Below the pieces are notes generated by a model. It did no database searches. It worked only from the letters and a program-made list of their open reading frames with translations, and was not told the origin of the DNA. Of a DNA stretch of 64,000 nucleotides, positions 1 through 9,062 are shown in pieces (the stretch's first letter is position 1; every line of letters begins with the position of its first letter). The position numbers and the translations under genes were made by a program. Source of the stretch: Candidozyma auris (Eukaryota > Ascomycota > Pichiomycetes > Serinales > Metschnikowiaceae); assembly GCF_003013715.1 (NCBI RefSeq), contig NC_072815.1, positions 434,001 to 498,000 of the forward strand, in the 5' to 3' direction.

Positions 1-162
1 TCTGTTCACGGCCAACGAATAGGTGAGGAACGGAACGCCATCCTTGGTCTCTCTTTGGGTGATGGAGCCGATGTTTCCAAGCAATTGCATTTTCGCAAAT
101 GCTGCTCTGGGAGCAGACGTGCTGAAAGTACGAGTAATGGCGGTGATTGGAGATCTCAACAT
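1..162 (-). CDS. RIM1: Mitochondrial single-stranded DNA-binding protein, 5' part only
   Basis: The first 54 codons of a minus-strand gene that runs off the left edge. The start ATG is at 160-162. The opening residues form a basic, Ser/Thr/Ala-rich presequence without acidic residues, typical of mitochondrial import. After it comes a stretch around residues 25-54 (KMQLLGNIGSI, then TKDGVPFLTYSLAVNR) that matches the first strands of the bacterial-type SSB OB-fold as in yeast Rim1. In that family the protein is a tetramer that coats single-stranded mtDNA and is needed for mtDNA replication and maintenance. The DNA-binding core lies outside the window. The identification rests on the presequence plus the OB-fold start, and I am fairly sure of it. 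Confidence 0.8.
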   Translation of the reverse strand, partial: MLRSPITAITRTFSTSAPRAAFAKMQLLGNIGSITQRETKDGVPFLTYSLAVNR

Positions 163-539
163 TTGCAATGGGTGGTGGGTAGTGGAGTAGGTAGCGGTAT
201 TGTTGATAATGTTTAGGCAACGCCAATTTTTTTAGGTCCAGAGCGCGCCTACCACATTGAATTGTGGCGAGAGAGGAAGGATTACTGGGCCAGAAAAGAT
301 TAAGTAGACAAGAAAGGTTGGAAGTAGCAAGATTCTAGATACATGGATGTAGACACGTAGCGTCTACAGGGGATAAACATAAGTTCGTGTTGAGGTTGGG
401 GGTAGGCTGGACAGTGGCTCAGTGAAGAAGCTCGGACCCACTCATAATATTAGCAACAACCTTGGTTAACAGGCTCAACGCCAGTCCCATTATATTCGAC
501 ATCATGAATAGACAATGACCCCTTATGGTACGGCTAGGT
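163..539. other. Intergenic, RIM1 5' flank
   Basis: 377 bases between the RIM1 start and the stop of the next minus-strand gene. It must hold the RIM1 promoter and the downstream gene's 3' end signals. I see no ORF, RNA gene or clear repeat. Confidence 0.6.
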
Positions 540-1250
540 CTATAAATCATTCCACGTGCCGCCTCCACAGAGCACCATCGAGCTCGAGGTGGCCGTGTCT
601 GAGTACTCGACGTCCCTGAACCCAGCCAACGGCGGCTGCGTTCTCGCCAACGTGTTCATGATGTAGTCGTTGACCAACGTTCCCAGCGTCGTGAGCAAGT
701 TCTGCCACTGTAGTAGCTGGAGCAACCGCGTGATGAGGTCCTTATCTACAGCCGGAGCGCCCTTCTTGGTGAGCGACTTGCGCAATATGGCACTGGCCCG
801 CTTGAACCGTGCATACTCTTGCTTGGACATATTCTCGAAATACGTGTCGCCATAGTACGCTGGCACCCGCCGGAGCACCGATGTGTCCAAGAGCTTGGCC
901 ACCAAGTCGGAGTCTAGGTCCCACGAGGCAATGTTATCGGACACGGCAGCGTCGGTGGCGTTCTGCCACTGGTCGATCCGTGAAGATAGTGACGGCTGCA
1001 CTTCGTCAATGAGGTCGTCGTTATCAGTTTCATCGCTGTCGTCATCACTCTCGTAGTCAGAAACGGCCTCACCTGACCCCTCTGTTGTAAGAGGGTTGGT
1101 GTTCAGCAACAGGATCACGTCGTTGTCCCGCTCAGGATCAAACAAGACCCACAGAGACTGTGACTCAGAAAGCACACACAGCTCTGTTTCGTCAGACACT
1201 GGGCGGCGTACAGACACCCTTCGCCTCTCGTAAGCTGGGTTGAATGCCAT
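540..1250 (-). CDS. Acidic protein of unknown function
   Basis: A 236-residue protein that I do not recognise. The first in-frame ATG is at 1248-1250. The reading frame stays open upstream, but only with non-ATG triplets. Visible features: a basic N-terminus (YERRRVSVRR), a hydrophobic segment WVLFDPERDNDVILLL near residue 35-50, an acidic low-complexity linker (DYESDDDSDETDNDD) near residue 65-80, then a region predicted mostly helical with RIDQWQ, SWDLD and a basic helix YARFKRASAILRKSLTKK. No signal peptide or convincing membrane span is present. The layout resembles small fungal regulatory or adaptor proteins, but nothing catalytic is visible. Composition and codon use look like neighbouring genes, so it is probably real. 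It may be restricted to this clade. Confidence 0.7.
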   Translation of the reverse strand: MAFNPAYERRRVSVRRPVSDETELCVLSESQSLWVLFDPERDNDVILLLNTNPLTTEGSGEAVSDYESDDDSDETDNDDLIDEVQPSLSSRIDQWQNATDAAVSDNIASWDLDSDLVAKLLDTSVLRRVPAYYGDTYFENMSKQEYARFKRASAILRKSLTKKGAPAVDKDLITRLLQLLQWQNLLTTLGTLVNDYIMNTLARTQPPLAGFRDVEYSDTATSSSMVLCGGGTWNDL

Positions 1251-1623
1251 AGGTGATGATATGGGGAAATTTGAAGGAAGAGGCTGGGAAAAGGGCAAAA
1301 TTCAAAGGTTCTTGTGGAAAGCTGTGGTTTCTGTTCGCTTTGGAACTCTCGGTTTATGAAATTCGTTAATCTGTTGGTTATACCTTGAGAGAAGAGGTGT
1401 GGTATTTATGGCTGCTGATAGTGAGGCCAGCTCCCGTGATCCCCTTATCGGTCTCCTGTATACGCGCATAAGGAATGGAACGCGGCGCACGCATTAAGAG
1501 TGCTCTTTCTGAGCCTTTTTTTGGTGCTCGTCTGGTGACATGGCCGAAGTCGCTCCGAGTGCCTAAGGCCGAGTCAGGCAACGGCAAAACTACAATTTTT
1601 ATGATGTTGGGGAGGGCAAACGT

Positions 1624-1629
1624 CACGTG
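1624..1629. promoter_or_regulatory. CACGTG palindrome
   Basis: GTCACGTG context, about 375 bases upstream of the unknown gene starting at 1250. This is the core recognised by bHLH factors such as Cbf1 in yeasts. Function is inferred from sequence only. Confidence 0.35.
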
Positions 1630-2431
1630 GTGAAAGTTGGCCTACGAAGGTTCATCTTTTTGGGAATGTCGTGGGTGTTGCTTTATTTTTGTCTGGTCCT
1701 TGCGACCAGCAAGAGTCGCTTTTCTTTTGGGTGCAAATTGTGCCACCCTTACAAGCAGCAAACAAAAGGGCTGGTGAGCAAAAGCTACAAGATAAGATAG
1801 AGAAACAAAGGGCAGGGGAAAAATCAGGTGCTGGCTATGAAATCTCCCTTCTTCGAAATGTTTTAATTTGAAATGCTCTACACTTTCTTCCATCCTCTGG
1901 CTTGATCATCTGCCTGCTTATGCGAATAGCTTATTATAGAATGCTTCTCCAACATGCTCTGAGAGTTCCTGCCATTGGCAAGTATTTCTCAGGGTACGAA
2001 CAGCAGCCATCAAGTCATTCTCTCAATGTAGTGAAGAGATTTATACTGAGTCTCGTACTTTGATCTGTGTTTGCTGACTGGACGCTCTTTGTTGTAAGCC
2101 TAAGCCGTTATGCTGCAACCCTTCGTTGTTCGCTTCCAGACTCTTCGTGCTACAAATAGCCAGAGATAACCATCCAGAACGAAATTACTCCCTTGTTGAA
2201 CCATCTTTGACAATGTTAACTGGGTAATCGTGGGCATTTTTGTGTTCGTTCCACCTCGGACCTGCGGACTTGGGCTAAACGAGTCATCCACACCCTGTCA
2301 CCCGAACCACTACCCTTGCTGAATGGGAAATCCACGTGCTTGAATACTCTTTTGAAAGTTTTTCCTTTCGGCGATGAAAGCCCCTGAAGGTGAATTACTC
2401 AGTGAACTGTGGGATACTGGGGAAGCCACTG

Positions 2432-2442
2432 TGGCTGCGAAA
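2432..2442 (-). promoter_or_regulatory. TTTCGCAGCCA motif copy 1
   Basis: Exact 11-mer on the minus strand, which is the sense strand of the gene starting at 1250, about 1.18 kb upstream of it. One of nine exact intergenic copies in this window. Confidence 0.5.
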
Positions 2443-2478
2443 AAACTAGACAGCCAACAGCAACACTGCCACAAGAAC

Positions 2479-2506
2479 GAGATAGATAGAGAGAGAGAGA
2501 GAGAAA
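2479..2506. repeat. GATA/GA microsatellite
   Basis: GATAGATA followed by an uninterrupted (GA)n run in gene-free DNA. Simple-sequence repeat. Confidence 0.8.
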
Positions 2507-3053
2507 ATTCCTGAATGCTCTGTTCGCCTCACTTGACATGAGGTGCCTCAAAGTCATTCCTTTTCAACTTGGGTTGAACCTCATCTGTCTATGGGCTTAC
2601 GATCTCTTCAATGGCTCCATCAGTGTGCTCTCCACAGTACACTCATGAGCCTCAGGGCGCCTGGGGCATGCAATTGCCGCAGATTGGAATCTCAACATCA
2701 AGCTCTTTAGGCTTCAACACATCCTTGCGCATGCATGACTAATGGTCTCTGTGTGGCATTTCTTCATTATTTTACTGTGTTCATTCTTCTTGGTTGATTT
2801 GTGAATGAATGGCTGCAAAGAAGCCCGTTTCCATTGTTCCCACCGTCACTCTCCACTCTTTGTTCAACTTGTTTTGTTTTTACAATTCATCTAGTTCATC
2901 AGCTCATCTCTCATAACCCGACTCACTCCACCTGCTCTGCTTGCCTCTACGTGTTCCCCTCCATTACTCCTGTTCCTCTATCCTTGCGAAGTTGAGGGGG
3001 GAACGCAAACTCGCTTGTTGTTGTTGGCATGGCGTCACTGAGGGGATGACAAC

Positions 3054-3087
3054 TTTTTTTTATTTTTTTTTTTTTTTTTATTTTTTT
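3054..3087. repeat. Long T tract
   Basis: About 34 bases of T interrupted by only two A residues. Poly(dA:dT) tracts of this sort exclude nucleosomes in yeasts. Its length may vary between isolates. Confidence 0.85.
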
Positions 3088-3564
3088 GGGACCGTTGCTC
3101 GGTTGTTCTCCCCACTCCCTTTATCTACTTGCGTGTAAATTAGTTTCTTGTCCTTCTTCCCTGTCACGTTAAAAGTCAAATCGCTGTAACGAGAGTGCCC
3201 TACGCACGGTCCTGAATAGGAACCTTAAGATTACCCGCAACTATGGAAAATTTGCGACACTTCTTCTCATTTCTGTTCGCTACTCAAAATTTTCTCCAGG
3301 GTATCATTTTGATAAATTAGCTGTGCTCTCGGTACAAGCTCATATTAATTGACTTTCTCTTGATGCGCCGCCTGTCTTCGACGTTCTGAAAGGCCTTGGA
3401 ACGGTGGAATACGGGAAGCGCATCTCTCCTTGTGCTTGTGATGATAATTCTATGACTGACGCTGATGAAGATATTACAAAAAATCGAAATTAGTCTTTCA
3501 CCCCTATCTGAATCACAAGGAGACCTACCTATTTTCTTCTAAGCGAAAAGAGTGAAGTAAAAAA

Positions 3565-3636
3565 TGACACGGACAGGAATCGAACCTGCAACCCTTTGAT
3601 TTGGAATCAAAAGCTCTGCCATTGAGCCACCGCATC
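3565..3636 (-). tRNA. tRNA-Trp (anticodon CCA)
   Basis: A 72-base cloverleaf on the minus strand. The acceptor stem pairs GATGCGG with CCGTGTC, including T-G and G-T wobbles, followed by discriminator A at 3565. The D-arm has GGCTCAATGGCAGAGC. The anticodon arm is TTTGA-TTCCAAA-TCAAA, giving anticodon CCA. The T-arm has GGTTCGATTCC. A run of six T follows the 3' end on the transcribed strand (plus-strand A run 3559-3564), a Pol III terminator. There is no intron in the anticodon loop, although the S. cerevisiae tRNA-Trp genes carry one. Confidence 0.97.
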
Positions 3637-4284
3637 AGATACTTAAAAATTTTGCTATGGATTTTCTGTATATGCAGTATTTTAAGTGGACTTTTTTGGC
3701 TTTTTTTGTAATTTTGGAGCTACAAAAGGCATATATTTGATTTTAAGCATCTTGTGAGATGACTGACACACAGAAAAACTTTTGGCTTCTGAAAACTAAA
3801 AGTGCTGATGCGACTAGAATCGCCTATGAAACAAAAAATGAATAATGGACGAGGGGGAATCCATAAATTAATCACGGCTGAAGGTCAGAGGGGACATTTG
3901 CACCGCATTTCAGTGAAGTAGCATTACACACTGATCGTAGACCATTGTAGGTAAGCATCTCTAACAAGTGAGGCTGATTGAAGGTGTGTTTTCTGTAGTT
4001 TTCTAGTTGTACTTCTTTCTGTAGTATTCTTATTTTATTTACCTCAATCAGAATCTTGTCTAGCAAAAAAAAGAAGTCGAATTGTACTCATGACATACTT
4101 CAAGCTCTGTCCTTGAAAAGACTCTACAATGGAGTCTACTGCATATGAAATACCCGTTCTTTTTTCTACTAGTAACTGCTAGGTGCCTGCACACTGTGCC
4201 AGGTCCACAAATTGCGATATCAACTTGTCCAAAGTACTCGTCTTTCATCTAGCCCTCTCCCTTTGCCAACCATAATAAAACACT
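3637..4284. other. Intergenic between tRNA-Trp and the VPS3844-family gene
   Basis: About 650 AT-rich bases holding the promoter of the downstream plus-strand gene and the 5' flank of the tRNA. I see no coding frame with a convincing start or content. Confidence 0.6.
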
Positions 4285-5532
4285 ATGAGAGCTTCTTTCC
4301 TAGGTTCGGGAGTTCTCTCAGCTCTTTTAATACCAGCCTGCGCCGCTAGCTCGGCTTCTGCTGCCGTTTACGAGCTTTCGCACAGCCATGGTGCAAATGA
4401 TGTGAGTGCTTCGTTCAAGGCTAGTCAATTATATTTTGCAGATAAATTGGACCTTGGTGACTTCTTTGTGGTTGACGAGTCTGATATTGAGACGTTAAAT
4501 AAATTGCACCATAAGGAAATTGAATCGTCTAGGCCAAAGCTTTTGATTGAATTGAGAGGAGTGGACACCCCATCCGACTTCTTTGAGAGCCAGGGTTTGG
4601 CTCCAACATTCAGCGTCAAGGACCATGTAAAGGCCTTTGCTGATAATACCGTACACAAACTTGCATCGATGCTTGCGTCCAATTCTGACAATTCAGGTGC
4701 AGCCCATTTGACCAAAGAGATCAAGGCAGTTGCTCCCAAGGAATCTATTTCCGAGCTCAAGGAATCTTTCCACCAATTTGAAGACACCATGGTTGCTGCG
4801 TGGAAACAGTTCACCGGCAAAAGCGACCATCACAAGCGTGACCAGCGTCTTCTTGACCTCGGGCTTCAGGACTCTGGCTTGAAACTTGTGAATGACAAGA
4901 ATTTCATCAATGATCTTGCTTCCTTGATGAATTTGAAAGCCTGTGATGTTGCTGAGAAGTCTGTGCTTTTTGTCAAGTCGATGTCACTTCTTTCGATTGG
5001 TCGCAAGATTGGGTACGACACAAAAACCTACAAGTTGTCCAAAAAGGCCCTTGGAGACGTGCTACTTGAATTACAAAAGAAGTTTGATGTCACTATTATT
5101 GCTGTTGGACTTGACTCCGTGCTCCATGAAGACCAGCAGGCTGCCTTGGAGAAACGTAACGCTGAGTTGGAGTCTTTGTTCACAACTTTCGATAAGCGTA
5201 CCACCAGTGGTGCTTGTTTCAGCGATGAAGAAGCCTGTAACAAGGCAACTTCAAACTGTTCTAGCCATGGCCTGTGCAAAGAATCTAAGAAAGGCTGCTG
5301 GCAATGTGCTTGTAAGGCCACTTACGACAAGGAGAAGAGCAAGACAACCAAGTGGAGTGGTTTCGATTGCGGCAAGAAGGATATCTCTGCTACCGCCCAT
5401 CTCTTGTTGTGGACCTCTGTAGGGTTGATCTTGTCTCTCGCAGCAGGTGTGAGGCTTCTTACCTCCATTGGAAATGGTCCCTTGCCTGGAGTGTTGGAGG
5501 CCGCCACGCAAGTCAAAAAGACAAGCCAATAG
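4285..5532 (+). CDS. VPS3844-family secretory-pathway membrane protein
   Basis: A 415-residue type I membrane protein. It has a signal peptide (residues about 1-27, ending in an Ala/Ser run) and a long lumenal region. A C-terminal cysteine-rich module follows at about residues 311-363, with repeated CxxA(T/S)xxCSxHG, CWxCxC and GFDCGKKDIS elements. After that come one membrane span at about 370-390 (LLLWTSVGLILSLAAGVRLL) and a short cytosolic tail. The cysteine module followed directly by a span matches the fungal Vps3844 C-terminal domain family, linked to vacuolar sorting or ER function but poorly studied. The start ATG follows an AT-rich leader. Six to eight cysteines probably form disulfides. 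ERV2, an ER thiol oxidase, lies 185 bases downstream on the same strand, which may be coincidental. Confidence 0.85.
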   Translation: MRASFLGSGVLSALLIPACAASSASAAVYELSHSHGANDVSASFKASQLYFADKLDLGDFFVVDESDIETLNKLHHKEIESSRPKLLIELRGVDTPSDFFESQGLAPTFSVKDHVKAFADNTVHKLASMLASNSDNSGAAHLTKEIKAVAPKESISELKESFHQFEDTMVAAWKQFTGKSDHHKRDQRLLDLGLQDSGLKLVNDKNFINDLASLMNLKACDVAEKSVLFVKSMSLLSIGRKIGYDTKTYKLSKKALGDVLLELQKKFDVTIIAVGLDSVLHEDQQAALEKRNAELESLFTTFDKRTTSGACFSDEEACNKATSNCSSHGLCKESKKGCWQCACKATYDKEKSKTTKWSGFDCGKKDISATAHLLLWTSVGLILSLAAGVRLLTSIGNGPLPGVLEAATQVKKTSQ

Positions 5533-5642
5533 GCTACATCCCTGCAACTGTAGCATAAATAGTGAAAACCTCACCCTAGACAGTATCGAATCTGTTTGGC
5601 TTCCCATTTCTTGTTGGTTTTTAGCTCTATTTGCATTAGTCG

Positions 5643-5648
5643 CACGTG
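5643..5648. promoter_or_regulatory. CACGTG palindrome in the ERV2 promoter
   Basis: Lies 70 bases upstream of the ERV2 start. Candidate Cbf1-type bHLH site, inferred from the core sequence only. Confidence 0.35.
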
Positions 5649-5717
5649 ACTCCACCTTCGCTATACTATTTGGGAAATGGCGTTACTTGTTGATTTCCCT
5701 TGACTACTTTTCCTCCC

Positions 5718-6404
5718 ATGTTCCATCCAAAAAGGCCCTTTTTCGCTGTCTGCCTTCTCCTACTTGTTTCATGTGCTATCTACTTTGTGGCCTCGGGCGA
5801 CTCTACTAGCCTCGGCTCCTCTGGACCTGTCACAGTCCGAACTCCAGTGGTTGAGAAGCAAACCGATATCAAATTGAGCGAAAAGGAGAGCAAAAAAATA
5901 GAGGATGAGGCTGCTGATGTGACTAATTCAAAAGCACAAAGCGTGGGTGAGTTCACTGAGCAGCCATTTATGCCTAAGATGGCCAATGAGACGTTGAAAG
6001 CACAATTGGGTAACTCTGCCTGGCACCTTCTCCATACGGTATTGGCAAGGTACCCTGAGAAGCCCAACGAGCAGCAAAAGGCAACTTTAAAGCAATACAT
6101 TCACCTTTTTGCACAGGTGTACCCTTGTGGAGACTGTGCCAGGCACTTCCAAGGGCTCTTATCTAAGTATCCTCCTCAGGTGAGTAGCAGGAAGAACGCT
6201 GCCCTTTGGGGGTGTGACATTCACAACAAGGTCAACGAGAGGTTGAAGAAGCCCATCTACGACTGTCTGAACATCTTGGAGGACTACGACTGTGGCTGTG
6301 GATCTGACGAGAAGGAGGCAGATGCTACCTTGGGCGGTGAGAGTGTCGACCACCTCAGGCAGATCAAGGTGGACGAAAAGGAGAATAAGGCTATTGGCGG
6401 GTGA
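5718..6404 (+). CDS. ERV2: FAD-linked sulfhydryl oxidase of the ER
   Basis: A 228-residue protein of the Erv1/Erv2/ALR family, which passes electrons from thiols to oxygen through FAD and drives disulfide formation in the ER lumen. The N-terminal hydrophobic segment (about residues 7-26) is a signal anchor, pointing to Erv2 and not to mitochondrial Erv1. The catalytic core has the AWHLLHTVLARYP helix, the active-site CGDC (C137, C140) and a structural pair C166/C183. A CGC shuttle at 192-194 corresponds to the Erv2 shuttle pair near the C-terminus. The ATG at 5718 is chosen because the frame upstream of it has no ATG. Length is close to the 196 residues of the S. cerevisiae protein, with a longer charged linker at 45-80. 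Confidence 0.95.
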   Translation: MFHPKRPFFAVCLLLLVSCAIYFVASGDSTSLGSSGPVTVRTPVVEKQTDIKLSEKESKKIEDEAADVTNSKAQSVGEFTEQPFMPKMANETLKAQLGNSAWHLLHTVLARYPEKPNEQQKATLKQYIHLFAQVYPCGDCARHFQGLLSKYPPQVSSRKNAALWGCDIHNKVNERLKKPIYDCLNILEDYDCGCGSDEKEADATLGGESVDHLRQIKVDEKENKAIGG

Positions 6405-6491
6405 TGACAGCTGTGACACTAGTACAAATGTAACTTGATTGGTCGTACATATCACAAACTCTAATATAATAAGGTAATTGATGTTCATCTG

Positions 6492-6761
6492 TTAAACGAT
6501 GGTGCAGCACAGTGCTCCACCAGAGCTTTGCTTTCCGCTTGTTGCTGTCTGATAACCCTTGAACTTATTATTGTCTGCTTGATGCTTCCAGATATGTGGG
6601 ATCAAGGGGTCGCTGGTATCCTCCATGTTCTCTATTATGAGCGCTGCGGCTCTTGATGCGGGAATTCGCTCTTTTTTGAGTTGTTGTTTGAGTCGCTCGT
6701 TCAACTGCTCGATTCGACGTAGCTTTAAAAGGTCAATTCTGTTGTTGAACTCTGGGTCCAT
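6492..6761 (-). CDS. STE18: G-protein gamma subunit (mating pheromone pathway)
   Basis: An 89-residue protein. The helical N-terminus (LLKLRRIEQLNERLKQQLKKERIPAS) is the coiled-coil that pairs with the G-beta subunit Ste4. A DPLIPHIWKH segment is typical of G-gamma. It ends in CCTIV: the second cysteine begins a CaaX box for prenylation and the preceding cysteine is a likely palmitoylation site, as in yeast Ste18. The G-beta/gamma dimer transmits the pheromone receptor signal to the MAP-kinase cascade at the plasma membrane. The start is the ATG at 6759-6761; further upstream only non-ATG codons are in frame. Somewhat shorter than the 110-residue S. cerevisiae protein, missing its Gln-rich N-terminus. 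Confidence 0.93.
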   Translation of the reverse strand: MDPEFNNRIDLLKLRRIEQLNERLKQQLKKERIPASRAAALIIENMEDTSDPLIPHIWKHQADNNKFKGYQTATSGKQSSGGALCCTIV

Positions 6762-7286
6762 TGCCAAACGAAAAAAAAATGGAGATGAATGGCCTAAATC
6801 ACAGGAACTGGGTCACTGGAGATAATTATACCTGTTGGTTGCCCGCGCTCACAGTGTCAATAATATTTTGCAACCTGAAACAGGTCGACCCTGCCGTACA
6901 TGAAACACTGCCTATATTATCTTGATGTAACACAGCTTCCAAAACTGTAACTGACTGGGAGTCTTTTACTTATGTACTCAGATAGTACTTGGAATCTTGG
7001 GTGAAGTCACATCAGCAAAAGATCTATGCTTCAGTCTCTGGATCATAAAAACTGCTTTGTTGAAGAAGCGTAGGCAGGGACGACAATTCCGAGAGGTGCT
7101 CTTGCAACCCTCGTGCATTCCCTCCAATTCAACCCAGTTTGTGCTGTCATAAAACACCATGAATGCAGCTATACTGGCGGAGAGCCATCGCTCGGAGCTA
7201 TGTTGGTAACCACCAGAGAAGAACGTTTATGTAGAATGATGCAAATAATGAAGCAAAGAATCTCTCAAATTGTAAATCCTCCACAT
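6762..7286. other. Intergenic, STE18 promoter and GOS1 3' flank
   Basis: 525 bases between two minus-strand genes. It holds the STE18 promoter. A short plus-strand open frame (ATG at 7201) runs into the GOS1 3' end but has no recognisable product. Confidence 0.55.
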
Positions 7287-7961
7287 CTAAGCGAGGAAGA
7301 AAAGTCCAATAATGCACAATGATATAACAAAACCCATGATAAGAGTATCTCTCTTTCTGCGGGTATTGATTTTGGAGATCAAGACATTGATGCCCGGGAC
7401 GCTCTGCAAAGTACCCAGTATCCTGTTTGCTGCATTCTGTAACTGCACCCTCTGACTGAAAAGCTCATCTCTAGTTTCATATGCTTGCTGAAGTAGTCTA
7501 TCTGCGAAAGAGTTGGCATTGTCGACCCTTGCCCTCTCGTCCAAGATGTAGTTGTTCTCATTATCTGGGCCCAGAGAAATCTCTCTTTGCTTGTGAGCGT
7601 AGATATCTGATCTGATTGTGAAGAGCAAGTTATTTCTGTTTCTTTCCTCCGTGATTCGGCCCTGGATCTTGTGGAAGGATCCCTTGTGGTCAGCAAGCAC
7701 TTCCTTGTGTCTCTGCAACTGCTGGAGCTTCGATGTTGAGATGTTTGCATCGCTCTCCAGAAGACGATTGAGTCTTCCCACCACCTCTTCTCTCTTCTCG
7801 AGCATATCGACAATGGAGTTGGTTACTGACGACTCTTCCTCTGAGGGCTCTACCGAGACCCCTGCAGTCTGGATCTTCAAGAGGCGACTTAGAAGCTGCT
7901 CCGTTTGCTTCTCGAGATTTTGAGCAAATGTTCTGGTTTGTGTGAACGTAGCGGAAGACAT
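7287..7961 (-). CDS. GOS1: Golgi Qb-SNARE
   Basis: A 224-residue tail-anchored SNARE, essentially the length of S. cerevisiae Gos1 (223). The N-terminal half forms a helical bundle. The SNARE motif spans about residues 145-200 and includes the zero-layer glutamine in the segment RDELFSQRVQLQ. A basic stretch (NTRRKRD) precedes the C-terminal membrane anchor TLIMGFVISLCIIGLFFLA. In the family, Gos1 works with Sed5, Ykt6 and Sft1 in intra-Golgi retrograde fusion. The start ATG is at 7959-7961. Confidence 0.95.
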   Translation of the reverse strand: MSSATFTQTRTFAQNLEKQTEQLLSRLLKIQTAGVSVEPSEEESSVTNSIVDMLEKREEVVGRLNRLLESDANISTSKLQQLQRHKEVLADHKGSFHKIQGRITEERNRNNLLFTIRSDIYAHKQREISLGPDNENNYILDERARVDNANSFADRLLQQAYETRDELFSQRVQLQNAANRILGTLQSVPGINVLISKINTRRKRDTLIMGFVISLCIIGLFFLA

Positions 7962-8199
7962 GAGGAAGCAGTCTTTAAGGTGTAGGTGTTGATTTGGGTG
8001 TCACCAAGGAGTATTCGCGCTTCATACACGAGAGCCAGATAAGTAGGGAAGGCAGCTCATAAAATTGTGCATATGATGATGAAGTGATTTTGGAGAGACG
8101 AGTGAATTGAAACCTTAGTGCAGTGACTCATAATATAGTCCATTCTTCATGGAAATGGTTACGAGGTTGGGAAGTGCTTAGGATGTAGGTATTTAGGTA

Positions 8200-8210
8200 T
8201 TTCGCAGCCA
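8200..8210 (+). promoter_or_regulatory. TTTCGCAGCCA motif copy 2
   Basis: Exact 11-mer, sense direction of MCP1, 853 bases upstream of its ATG; also 5' of divergent GOS1. Confidence 0.5.
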
Positions 8211-8806
8211 CGAACACTCTAGCGTATACCATCAGGTTCCAGCAAACATGCAAAAAATATCGCAGTGGTGGAGTTATACATAAAATCAGACACTAACCTA
8301 TTCGACACAAATCTAAAAATTTTGCTTCAACACTTTATACGCTTTGATCCTATTGTGCTAGTGGTAGACCGTCGTTTCTATGGTGAAATGTTAGTACAAG
8401 ACAAGGTTTCACTAAGACTTGAAGAAGGTGCAGTCGAAACGCAAAAAGGTTCAGTCTCCTGCTTGTTTCGTTTTCGTGGTTCGGGAAAGTTTAGGCATTT
8501 TGAGTCTGTGAGGTTCTGAAAAGAGATCTGAGGGTTATTTTCTGGAGTAAACAGCGCTTCAATAAGCTTTGAAATCTCGGCATTACAATTTTCATGCTCA
8601 CCATGTACATGGTACGTACGCCTTGTTCAGAAGGAATATAAAAGTATCCGAAGTAGCCTGTCAGCTATACTACTTGTTCAAGTCCGGATAACTGTCTTCA
8701 GTAAATCTGTACTTGAACCAGTCGTTTTAAAACTCAAAACGTATTTGGTGATTCTCTCTCTTCGGGCTTCTCTTTCCTTGCAGCCATTTCGTTGAGCAAG
8801 TCTCCA

Positions 8807-8817
8807 TTTCGCAGCCA
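8807..8817 (+). promoter_or_regulatory. TTTCGCAGCCA motif copy 3
   Basis: Exact 11-mer, sense direction of MCP1, 246 bases upstream of its ATG. A related TTGCAGCCATTTCG stretch lies about 30 bases earlier. Confidence 0.5.
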
Positions 8818-9062
8818 CTCACAAATACCCGAAGAGACCCTCAATGCAAATTCCATTGGACAGACAAAATTATATAAAATGTCATAGCAGTTGATATCCT
8901 TGAACATTTCTTGTTTAAACGTATCCCTCACTTGCCCATTATTGTGTGTGTTCTCAAAACTCCCTTTCCCTACTCTTCCTCTTCGCATCCTCCACACAGC
9001 AAGCTTATCTTCATCGTCTCCCATTGGACTCCTTTGCAACCTCGTCAACTACACACCTACCA

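Larger units (their letters stand above)
1251..3564. other. Long gene-free region upstream of the unknown gene
   Basis: About 2.3 kb without a credible coding frame; short frames here start at non-ATG codons and have no recognisable content. It contains CACGTG palindromes at 1624-1629 and 2333-2338, one copy of the TTTCGCAGCCA motif (2432-2442, minus), a near copy at 2810-2820, a GA repeat near 2479-2506 and a long T tract at 3054-3087. It is probably a long regulatory region for the minus-strand gene starting at 1250. Confidence 0.6.
7962..9062. other. Divergent intergenic region GOS1 / MCP1
   Basis: 1.1 kb divergent promoter region. It contains two exact TTTCGCAGCCA copies, both reading toward MCP1 (8200-8210 and 8807-8817). 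Open frames here begin with GTG or other non-ATG codons and look spurious. Confidence 0.6.

Noticed and set aside
7113..7322. Short plus-strand open frame between STE18 and GOS1
   Set aside because: It overlaps the GOS1 3' end, the first ATG-initiated part is only about 40 codons, and no known small protein or splice signals were evident.
8265..8519. 84-codon frame in the GOS1/MCP1 intergenic region
   Set aside because: Opens with GTG, has no early ATG and no recognisable content.
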